From assembly GCA_018257865.1 (NCBI GenBank), contig JAEUBA010000008.1, positions 496,001-560,000 of the forward strand: a stretch of 64,000 nucleotides of DNA. The letters run 5' to 3'. Under the pieces are notes generated by a model. It had not been told where the DNA came from, made no database searches, and saw only the letters and a program-made list of their open reading frames with translations. Source of the stretch: Stereocaulon alpinum (lineage: Eukaryota; Ascomycota; Lecanoromycetes; Lecanorales; Stereocaulaceae). Both the position numbers and the translations under genes were made by a program. Below, piece after piece: positions 46,177-55,962 of the stretch (the first letter of the stretch is position 1; each line of letters starts with the position of its first letter).

Positions 46177-47651
46177 ATGTCCGAACAGCAACCCGCTAAT
46201 TTTTCTACCTTTGCCTTAGTCTACCACGGAAATGTCATTGCAGCGGGAGCGGCCTTGCCTGCCGTCGGAATCATTGTTGTGGCCCTTCGTTTTTGGACGC
46301 GGGTGAAACGAAAGACGCGGTTGGGCATCGATGATTGGCTCATTGTCCCGGCGCTGGTATGTAGGAATGCTTTCTCAAAATCCGCAGCCTAGCTAAGTCG
46401 CGATCTATGACAGCTGTGCGTTATTGGTATGGGTGCCTGCTTGATCGTTGGTAAGACTCGGTAACGATGGTCGCCATCCTTCAAACTGACCTAAGTTCAG
46501 GTGCGAAAAAGCACGTCATGGGCTACCCTACTCCTGCAACAACGGATACGAATCCTGCCGACGAAGCTACGTTGCTGCTCCCAGGACAAGAGACTCTAGA
46601 ACTGGTGAGCTGATGATGTCCAACATTGGTTCTATGGCCATAATCGAGCTTTTATGGCTGATGAATTGTCAAGATCAATTGGATCTTCTGGCGCCTGATG
46701 ATACTAGCGTACGGTTTCATAAAACTCAGCGTCACATACTTCTACCGTCGTATCTTTGTGGCTAAAGCTCGGTCGGCGTTCGACATAGTTACGAAGATCA
46801 CCATTGTTATCATCATTCTATGGACAGTCGGGTTCTTTCTCGTCAACGTCTTTGGCTGTGGAAAAAAATTCTCATACAACTGGGGGACCTTTAAAAACAA
46901 TGATGAACAGTGCGTGGACGGGGTTCCCGAGTTGACAGGAATGATAATATCCGACTTCATCACGGATTTGATTGTATTGATACTGCCCTTTCCAATCGTA
47001 GGTTGATATTCTCACGACCCAGCATGCACTATAACTGCTTACCCTCCTTGCTCGCTCCCAGATCTGGAGACTTCACATGACCACCACTCGCAAGTTTGCA
47101 GTTACTGGTATCCTCTTGTTAGGAGCTTCGTATGCCCTAATATCTAACGCCAGAGTTGTACTCGCTTATACGATCTAGGTCACTGGGTGCATCTTTGGCA
47201 CGTATGGTACTCCAAATTCAACATAAAATATACGGCTATAGAATCAAGACAGATGTATACCGTAAGTCAATTGGCCTTGCCACGGGTTCTAACTGATATT
47301 TCCTGGGCAGTGACGATTACTGCAGTCGTCTACTGGAGTATGATAGAGGCCGGCCTCGCCGTAATTGCCGTTTGTTTACCGACCCTACAAGCTCTCCTCA
47401 CTAGAGGCTCTATACAGTCATTGGTCGCTAGCGTCCGTAGCGCGATATCACTACGTTCAATGCGCTCGCATTCCTCGCATGGGTCTCGGAAGTCCCGCAC
47501 GGGTCAGAACCCGTATTCCGAGATGCCTGGTGTTGAGTCTGGGGCTGAAGACATAGTGGCTTTGACAAATGTCGAGAGGCTACCTCCCATGCCAAAGCCT
47601 GAGAATGCTCACATTGGTCATGAATCCGCCCGACATGGTGAAACTCTTTGA
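46177..47651 (+). CDS. SAT4/PTH11-type seven-transmembrane (fungal rhodopsin-domain) protein
   Basis: Integral membrane protein of the large SAT4 (DUF3425-independent, rhodopsin-like) family found in Pezizomycotina, some members of which act as PTH11-like receptors. Exons: 46177-46356, 46414-46450, 46501-46604, 46674-46997, 47062-47129, 47179-47261 and 47311-47651, about 378 residues. Membrane segments include VIAAGAALPAVGIIVVALRF, LLCVIGMGACLIVG (exon 2), LMILAYGFIKLSVTYFYRR, IVIIILWTVGFFLVNVFGCG, and ITDLIVLILPFPIIWRLHM with the family's DLxxLxLPxP feature. Later segments are ITAVVYWSMIEAGLAVIAVCLPTLQ, also typical. The cytosolic tail is Ser/Arg-rich. All six introns are GT..AG and keep the frame, so the gene appears intact although both flanks are decayed. 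Ligand or role unknown. Confidence 0.88.
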
Positions 47652-48113
47652 CATAGAGCAAAGATCGCTACTGTTCGATGTGTCTGTCACCTCGGTGGCT
47701 GTAACTGGAAAATCAGGGCTATAGATGTTGACTTTCATCGAGCGGTCAGAGATCCAGGAGAGGTGTAGTTATAAGCGTCTTAGAACCACCATTTAATGTA
47801 GTTTTGAGCAGAAAATATCGATAGCGGTTCCATTCCACCCATTGGAACTCTATGATCCTGATTTGCAAGACAACTCCAATTACTAGCCCTATCGACATAT
47901 CTATGTGCACGCAGGGGGATCAAATGTCCATCTAGACGCTCGATGGACTCGCCTTTGCGTCCGGAACACCACACTAGCTAGCCTTTTAACTACAACTACA
48001 ACCCTAGCTCTCTTCGTCTCATCCCTCTTCCGTCCATCACATTGTAGACCATCAACAGACACATCATCAACCTCATCTATGTCTCCAGCCCCTCCAGAAT
48101 AGATTAGACCCGA
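47652..48113. other. Intergenic between SAT4-type gene and MFS relic
   Basis: No supported ORF. A CTAC/CAAC-rich stretch lies near 47980-48010. Confidence 0.4.
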
Positions 48114-49539
48114 CATGAGAAGGTCCTTGCCACGAAAGTGGGCCGAAAAGCAGCGCGTCTGCGAGACCCAAAGTGTAAGCCAGGATGCTACACCTTTGGC
48201 GAGGAACAGGCTGCACAAATGTCTCTACGTCTTAGCTGGCTTTTTGCTCTATCTAAGAACATCGTAAGTAATATCCAGCCACAATCTCTTGATACGCATC
48301 CGTAGCGCACACGTCTTAGTCTATACTAGTCTAAGAAGCATCTACACAGTGGCATCCTCAACAACTTCGGCGTCTACTAGGCCTACTATCAGTCTCACAC
48401 ACTCTCCTCTTACACCCCATCAGCAATCTCCTGGATTGGTAGCATTCAAGTCTTCATTGGCATGGCATTTGGCATCTTCACAGGGCCCCTCTACGACCGT
48501 GACTATTTCCGGCCTTTGGTCGTCAGCCGTAGTTTCCTCACCGTACTCGGCGAGATGATGACCAGCATCGCCAACTCATACTATCAGATCTTCCTAGCCC
48601 AAGGCATCTGTGTAGGGCTAGGAATGGGATTCACCTATGTCCCGATTCTCGCAGCTGTGAGCATGCATTTCGCAACTCGTCGGCCTCTTGCTCCAGGTAT
48701 CTGCGCGACAGGTGCCTGTGTCGGAGGCACCATCGTCCCTATTATGCTCCGTCAATTGATTCCGAAGATCGGCTTTGGGTGGGCAGTGCGCTCCGTTGCT
48801 TTTCTGAGTCTAGCGTGTGCCATCATCGCGCTTGGAATCAATCGTATGCCAGCGCCCTAGTCAAGCGCACCCAGCTCGCCGTCTCTTCGACCTATCAGCG
48901 CTACGTGAGCCGCCATATGTCCTCTTCACGCTTGCAAAATTCTTGATCTTCCTTCACTATTACGTCCCATTTACGTATATCCCCCTATTTGCGCAGACAG
49001 CCCTCCACACCTCGGAGAATCTTGGCGGGTACCTTCTCGCCATTGTCAATGCAGGCTCGTTATTTGGTCGGATCGTGCCTTACTTACTCGGTTCCAAAGT
49101 AACACCCTTGCAGTTTTTCGTTGTATGGTCTATTGCTAGCATAGCATTGCTTTTTGGGTGCATTGGCATCACAATCGCAGCAGGATTTGTTGTTTGGTGT
49201 GTCCTGTAGGTATTCGTATCTGGGGCACTTGCGACTGCACCGATTGCCGCGATATTTCATGGAGTCTTGACGCCGTTGCCTGGAGAGCTTGGAACTCGCA
49301 TGGGCATAAGCTGGTTCGCTGCTGCTGCTGGATCGTTAGTGGGTGCGCCAATTGCAGGCGCTCTACTCAATGCGGAGATAGGGAAGTACACGCATGCACG
49401 GGCTGTTCCTGGGGCCATTAGCATCGTGGGCACAGCATGTCTAGTATGGCCGTTGATGGCAATGGGCAGGAGCGATAGAAATGAGAAGGTACGAACTTCT
49501 GCCAGAACCCAACATGGAGAAGAGCAGACATCACACTGA
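48114..49539 (+). pseudogene. MFS transporter (monocarboxylate-porter type) pseudogene
   Basis: Most of a 12-TM MCT-like transporter is readable. An N-terminal exon ends in YVLAGFLLYLRT; a GTAAGT intron leads to SGILNNFGVY at 48354. Then TAG at 48378-48380 replaces a Gln expected in GVYQAYYQ (CAG to TAG). The run continues with YTPSAISWIGSIQVF, GLGMGFTYVPILAAVSMHF and CATGACVGGTIVPIML. TAG at 48858 and a one-base frame change follow; the next frame has LSALREPPYVLF and LLAIVNAGSLFGRIVPYLLG. Another TAG at 49207-49209 interrupts WCVL from VFVSGALATAPIAAIFHG, with readable ends TRMGISWFAAAAGSLVGAPI. Three nonsense codons and a frameshift; non-functional as read. Confidence 0.85.
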
Positions 49540-52133
49540 GGGAACACCCGAAATGTATGAAAAATGATGTATGATCTTGGAAGTGCCACATTGGCCGTAA
49601 GGGAAACTTAGATACACCAGCTGCAGCTGGGCAGAGGCCGGAACGTGATGAGGAGCACATTGGATATGGTAGTAGCAAAGGCATGATTTGGGAGTGGCCT
49701 AATGTCGTATTGTCAGCGGGCTGAGTGATTTACCTGATTCCTTGTACTCGGGGAAGGCGTCCATGCAGCAACGTGCTGTGGAGACGACACTGTGGTTACT
49801 GCAGCAGACAATCAGGCCCATTAGTCTCATCCCAGTCACATCAGGTAAGCTTCAAGAGTTCCCTGAAGCACGTTCTTTGACTCCTTGGATTCAATGCAAC
49901 TGCGAAAATTTATACAGTCAATTGTAGATCAAATGTATGCTACCACTATCCGCTGTTTCAAAGCGCTCGGATGAAAGACAGGCTTTCTTTGCTTACAAGT
50001 CAATTTTAGGACTGAAACTTAGAGGTTGAAGTCCCTAAACCAGACAGGTTAACATGAGAATTGAACTAAATATGCGAAGATTTGATAACCCCCATTGCTC
50101 GCTCACCATTGTGGCTTTCAGGCATCAAAGGCGTAGACCAACGTACAACCAGGACAAACTGAGCCCACAATGCACGATTTAAGTAGCATTAGCCACAACC
50201 AATAACAGCAAACCGAGCAGACGCCCACTGGAGCCGTGATTGCACCCTCTGACGCTTATACAGAGCGTACAGCGCGTCCATCGACCCAAAAATGAATCCA
50301 CCTGTTGCACTGCTCTGGTGATTGCAATAATCATCATGACCTTGGAGCTAGCAAATGAATCTTATTAGAGACTGTCAATTAGCTAACTAGGGGCGTTGAT
50401 GCACTACATTCGGAAATGTAATTTGGAAGGACAATATGAGGATAGAAGCGAAGACACGGCATTGAAGACTAAAATGCCAAGCCATTTCAGCCCTACGCGG
50501 TGGGAACTCTTGCTAGCGCGGTGAAAATTACCTACCGCACATTTTCTTGACTTCATCCCATGCTGCGTATACAGCTTCAACTTCAATCATCGCCGCCTTT
50601 GCAGGCCAGATCCATCTAGTAAGCGGCTCGCCCTTTCACCGTTCGCGCCTCGACATGATGAGCTTTTCTATATGAACAATCCAACACCTATAACACCATG
50701 CAGGAGAACTTTGCTTTAGATTTACTCTGATCTTCTCGTCTCAACTGCTACGAATGCTTCGCTGCGTCGACGCGACTGTCAAGCTGACCTACCGAAGACA
50801 GTACTTAGACTCACGACCAGCAGTCAGCTTCACCCAGATCTTGTGTAAAAGGTACATCCTATCTTGACTCCCTAGCCTCCTTCAAACCTTCTACGTGATG
50901 ACCACATGACACGGAAAGGCATTCCTCAATCCGAACAATCAATGTCGATTCTGTCTCTACTTAAGTTTCAGCCTTGTCTGACTAGCATCTAAAGCTCCAC
51001 CTCTGCGCTCGCTTCACCTTTTGACGTGCTTCGCTAACCACACAATGTCATCTTAGGTATTCCTTCTCCTACCTTAATTTTCCTCCCGCTCTACACTGTA
51101 AGATTCATATGAAGAACTTTGAACGAACGGGCGGACAGACTGCGTACTCGTCCGCTGGCTCCAATCAGTGCTGGGGCTTTACAAACCTCAGCCGGTGCTA
51201 GAGGGGCGATGTACTTGTTGAGAACTCGTCAGCTGATCCACAACGCTTCATGCTTCAACGATATACTGCTAGCTTACCTGGAGAGACTGCTGACATTCTC
51301 GCCAGTAGGTACTGTACGCCCTTGTTTCCTACGATCTCCTCAAGAAGCACGCAATCCATCTCTAGAAATGATGAACACTATTCACACTGTTTGAACCGGA
51401 TACCGCCTTGTAACGAGGGCAACTTCTGGTTATGAACGTACAAACACTGAAAATTCTGATTTAATGAGGTATGTCTGGAAGACACTTTCACTGAGAAGCA
51501 GCATAGCTGACGTAACGGTGCTAAGCCTGATTCACAGATGAACATTGCTTTCACCACCATGTCAAACAATATCTATCTACATGGACGTTGGCTGACCTGT
51601 TACCGGTATCGAAGTGTAAGTGTGTCTGATTTGTACTTGTGGAGTTCGAACTCAGGTCAGTAATCATCTTCTTTTCGGCCCCTCCGCGCAATACCTGATG
51701 AATCCAAATATTCGCTGTGTTCTTTCCGAGACACGTCATTGAAGAAACATATATTTCACCTTGGAGAACTGATACCCCTCGTTTATTCTTATTGTTTCAA
51801 CGGATGTCGTCCAGAAACCGGAAGCTAACAATCATATAGTCGTAACAAGACACATCCTGCAAAAGCTGATTAATAAATCCAACGCTGATGATATCTTGCT
51901 CTCGAAGGCCGAGGATTCGAATTGCCGTTGTAGGTGGTTCTTCTTGTTCTGAAAGCCTTCAGCAATGACTTTTCTGGATTGAAGGGATTTTTGCAATGGG
52001 TATATAGCTATCAAATGCGATGTCTTCTCTCGCAACCTCCATGCACGCCTTTGTAGATGCTCCCATCCTCTACCCCTAATCATCCCCTCATAGAATCCTG
52101 CACAACCCCATCCACCCCGTCCCTTCCACCCCA
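49540..52133. other. Gene-poor, about 2.6 kb
   Basis: No ORF with recognisable features on either strand. It could harbour non-coding RNA or decayed sequence, but nothing can be supported. Confidence 0.45.
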
Positions 52134-52883
52134 CTACCTCCACCCCCCAACCCTCCCCTCATCCCACCTCTCCCTCCCCTCCCTCCTCCTCCAAACCCTC
52201 CCCCTCCCCTCCCTAAACCCCCTCAAAAACTCCCCAACCTCCCTCTCCCCCACCTCCCCCTCCCCCTCCAACCAACTCCCCTCAAGCCCAGCACACCACT
52301 CCTCCCCCTCCCTCTCCGCCTCCCTCAACCGCTGATACAAATTCTTCGCACTCCACGGCGCCAGCTCCGTATCCATACGTGCCTGCTTTTCGCGCCACTG
52401 GCGCTCTAGAGCGTGTAGGTGAAGCAGATGCGTTTGGGTTCGTTGGCGCAGGGTTAGGAGGGCGGCGTGTTGGGTTAAGACGTGGGTTGCTAGGGCGTGC
52501 GTTTGGGTTAGGTGGGGGGGGAGGGGGGAGGGGGTTAGGGAGGGGTGGGAGTTGGAGAGAGCTTTTAGGAGGTCGGGGGAGGTGAAGAGGGGGGAGAGTT
52601 GGTGGGTTGTTTTGTCGAGGAGGAGGGGGGGGAGCCAGGTTTCTGTGGGGGAGGGGGGGGGTGGGTTTGTTGGTTCGGGGTGGGGAGGGAGGGGGGTGTG
52701 CGATGGTGAGAGGGTTTGGGGTGGGGGTGGGGGGAGTGGTGGGCCGGTTGTTGTGGGGTAGTTTGTTGGTGTTTGGGAGGTGGAGGCTGGGTGGGTGGGT
52801 TTTGGTGGGGGAGGCGGTGGGTTGCTTGGGTTGAAGTTGGTGGGTGTGTAGCTTGATCGCGGAGTTGGGTCTGAGGAGGCCAT
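52134..52883 (-). CDS. VPS37: ESCRT-I subunit Vps37 (Mod_r domain)
   Basis: Component of the endosomal ESCRT-I complex that sorts ubiquitinated cargo into multivesicular bodies. Single ORF, 249 residues, intronless. Residues 1-85 are proline/threonine-rich and disordered. The Mod_r domain follows: LPPLLLDKTTHQLSPLFTS, a coiled-coil-like stretch RTQTHLLHLHALERQWREKQ, and LAPWSAKNLYQRLREAEREG, GLEGSWLEGEGEVGEREVGE and the C-terminal RERWDEGRVGGW. Composition flips strongly inside the gene: the 5' part is C-rich in the coding strand (CCC, ACC, CTC codons) and the 3' part is G-rich (GAG, GGG, AGG), with the turn near 52385-52440. Confidence 0.85.
   Translation of the reverse strand: MASSDPTPRSSYTPTNFNPSNPPPPPPKPTHPASTSQTPTNYPTTTGPPLPPPPPQTLSPSHTPLPPHPEPTNPPPPSPTETWLPPLLLDKTTHQLSPLFTSPDLLKALSNSHPSLTPSPLPPHLTQTHALATHVLTQHAALLTLRQRTQTHLLHLHALERQWREKQARMDTELAPWSAKNLYQRLREAEREGEEWCAGLEGSWLEGEGEVGEREVGEFLRGFREGRGRVWRRREGRERWDEGRVGGWR
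52505..52740 (+). other. G-run-rich tract inside VPS37 (quadruplex potential)
   Basis: On the plus strand (the template strand of VPS37) there are many runs of four to eight G separated by one to five bases, for example around 52510-52535 and 52615-52700. This satisfies the usual G-quadruplex pattern repeatedly. Whether it forms is unknown. Confidence 0.55.
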
Positions 52884-55800
52884 TTTTGAAGTTTTTGGTT
52901 GCGGTTGTAGAGTTGTGGTGAGGTTGCGTGGGAGTGTGGATTGATGTGCTTGGTGTTGGCGGGTGTCTAATCTTATCGATAAATTACCATGTGAAGGTAT
53001 ATTACACTGGCGCCTCTTTCACAAGTAACGAGTTTTCGATGGAACATTGCTTTGGTCATGAGTCGTCTGGCTTACTTGAGTGTCATTTTCAACGCTACGA
53101 CAAGATGTGTGGCATACATGGGCTATGTGGCAGGGGTAAAATGATTATAAACTGATCATCCTTCCTTCTAGCATATATCGACCGTCCCTTGCTCTGTCAT
53201 ATCCATCCATACTCTCGCGTCTTTGATTTACAAGTCTGTCTTCCATTTGCTATGCCGCTCCAAGCACCCTACATGTTCAGGGAGTTGTGCAAATTGTAAT
53301 CGTTCTGTACTTGTCGTACGCTTTAGATGCCTTCCACTGTGCCCCTTAAACCTCATGGGCAGACAGCCCTTGCTCGGTCTGCAATGCCTACAAAACAATC
53401 GACATAGTCAAGTCTTTATGTTCCATTTACATTGAATCCTGGAATTGGCAACCAAAGACATGTGATTGTATGAGAGCTATTGATTGAAGCCTAAAGGGCC
53501 TAGACTTTGAAAGGCATTTTAGTGTTATGTAGCTTATGAGAATTGCGTGAGGACATTCTAAAGGCGGGTCGTCTAGATGACAGTCTTGGGAAAAAGACAT
53601 CTATATAGGACTTCGAGAGAAATCCCACAGAGATGCTTGAAGACTGTTCTGATACTTCGGTAGGATTACAAGCATCATCTCAATGTCATCCAAATCCATT
53701 CATTCCGCGGTATACTCCACGCGGCTTACCACCTCTACTTACCCCAGCCCAATCGTGCTCGTATGGCTCATCAGTACACCTACCATACCCTGTTGACGTC
53801 GAAGCGGGTGGCAGAATCTTTTCCGTTGCTTCAATTAGCTAATAGCTTGAGGACTTTTGAGCGCAGGGTCGTTGGTGTGGACGGGTTTCGAGGCACTACC
53901 TTAGAATTGAAGATCCGTCCAGCTAAAGGAAGGTCTGCATTAAATGTGTCACCGCACGTTTTCTCAGATGATGACCACTACGTGGTCTAATCTTTGACAG
54001 CTTCCCTTTCGGGCATTAATGACGCAAATGTTATCACCATTATCAGAGCGCATGTATTCTAATGCCGCTGTCCAAGCCAACATCAACATGTACTTGAATC
54101 ATGTAGCGAAGGCGCCCATACCCCAGATTTCAGCACATGGTAAGAATGATATGTCAGTTCGTGTAGGCTCGTGCCCTACCCCAGGTTTCGGCAATAACAT
54201 TAGGGAGATCATCATCGATGCGCTTTGGCTTACTCATTCAAGCGCTACAATCGCGATCTGTGACGCTTAAAGCAGCGAGCAGAATTGGTACCGTACCTGC
54301 ATTCAAGCGGCTTCTAGCCGAGCTCCGAAGTTGCTCAGATTTCTAGCGGCTTCCTGAGACAGGACTAACGATGCAGATGGCACAGGTGCCGTCGGATCTA
54401 AGGGGCACTTGTGCATGGCTCGCATGGCTTATCCCTGAAAGGGGAAGGCTCCTCCCGAAGCGCTCAAATTGTCAACTTCGTTCTTTCTTCCGACCCACAG
54501 TCTCGATCTGCATACTGCGTCCAGGAACAAGGCGAATTGATCGATCGTGTTGTTCGAGAACCTTTCATCAAAACAATCGAACTCAATATTATGAGATGCA
54601 GGATAATGCAGGATAAGGCAGCCAAGAGGTGACCAGCGCTTGATTGAAAAAGTTGGCTTCAGGTCGTCAGTCCTCGCGTTTCTGGTTGCGCCATCAGGCC
54701 TTCGGGCACTTAAGATCATGCTGTGGAGATCTAAGCCAAGCCATTCTGTTAGCGAAATTCTTCCGACTCTTGTCCACATGCACACGATGTCGCACATGAC
54801 ACGTGCATAAACGGCGTGTGTTGACGGCCAGCAATGCAACTCTAGGTTCATTGCAGCGAGAGGTGTCAACTTGTACTCGTCCAACACCTCCGTGTGTAGG
54901 CGAGGGACGGGAGCAAGGGGTGAGGAGGAATGATGACGGTACTTGAGGCGTCCTCCAGTCCGAGTTCACAGCTCATCCTGGTGCTTCACGGTCTGAAGAG
55001 CCAGGTGGTCAGACTCCAGCAGGATCTAAGGGAGGCGAAGCACAGGAGTAATCTGGGTACTTCCGGCTAGTATTGTCCTTTCTCTTCTCGTCGCATGTCA
55101 AACATAAGGATCGTCTATTGGATTTAGGGTAATTGACCGACATGATAGCGCGAGTCAGGGCTGCCTCGTGGCTGGTGATCATCTTCTCGCCTTGACAGCG
55201 AAATCCCCCTTCAACATGCTAACGAGGGATTACCTGGTCTGTATCTGCCGCAGTAGCACAAAGTGCCGCCCGAGTCACCACACCATCAGCTCGCATGATC
55301 TGCATCAAATCCAACAATGCCAGCGGCCCAGTCAGTGTAACATAGATGGGAAGGTTGACGCTGACCACGTTTTTTCACGTGAATCCTACATAGGAGTAAT
55401 CCGTAATCCTCGTAATAGAAAGCCCAATAAAAATTTCTCGTTTAAGCTGAGCCACGTTCAGCGGTGTATTTGGGATTATTGGGATTACGGTACAACTATT
55501 GATATTTCTGGGATTTCGTAGCTAAGAGCCGTGCTGCGCCCATTGGCCACACTACGGGGCTGTTTCACCTGCTCCCTTTCCGCCCGCCTACTTACCCATC
55601 TCCACATCATCACTTTTCTCCACCACACACCCCATACATGATACGACAGGACTACGATTGCAGGGCATCTACACAGTATCAGGAGTTCGTGCATGGCATT
55701 AAGAGGGTAATGTACCTTTCACCAAGGGGACTGAGCAAGACAAAACAAGGCGGTGGTACAAGGCAGGGGAGGAGGCTTGGGATACCCATTGCGAGAGCTG

Positions 55801-55962
55801 AGGGCATTCGCATCGCCTCAACCCTTCGCCACTATCATGCAATAGCTGCAGCTTTTCGGACCCATACTTTAAGCCCACTGCTGACCGGCGCTGGGTCGCT
55901 GGTTGTGATCAATATAATACGATCCGTCGTCAACAAATCGCCCTTGGCGCTAATACTTCGAC
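52884..55962. other. Gene-poor, about 3.1 kb
   Basis: No ORF with recognisable features. A minus-strand ORF at 54429-54887 (152 codons) and plus ORFs near 53700-54270 have no motif and are left uncalled. The right end may include an unrecognised 5' exon of the gene at 55963. Confidence 0.4.
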
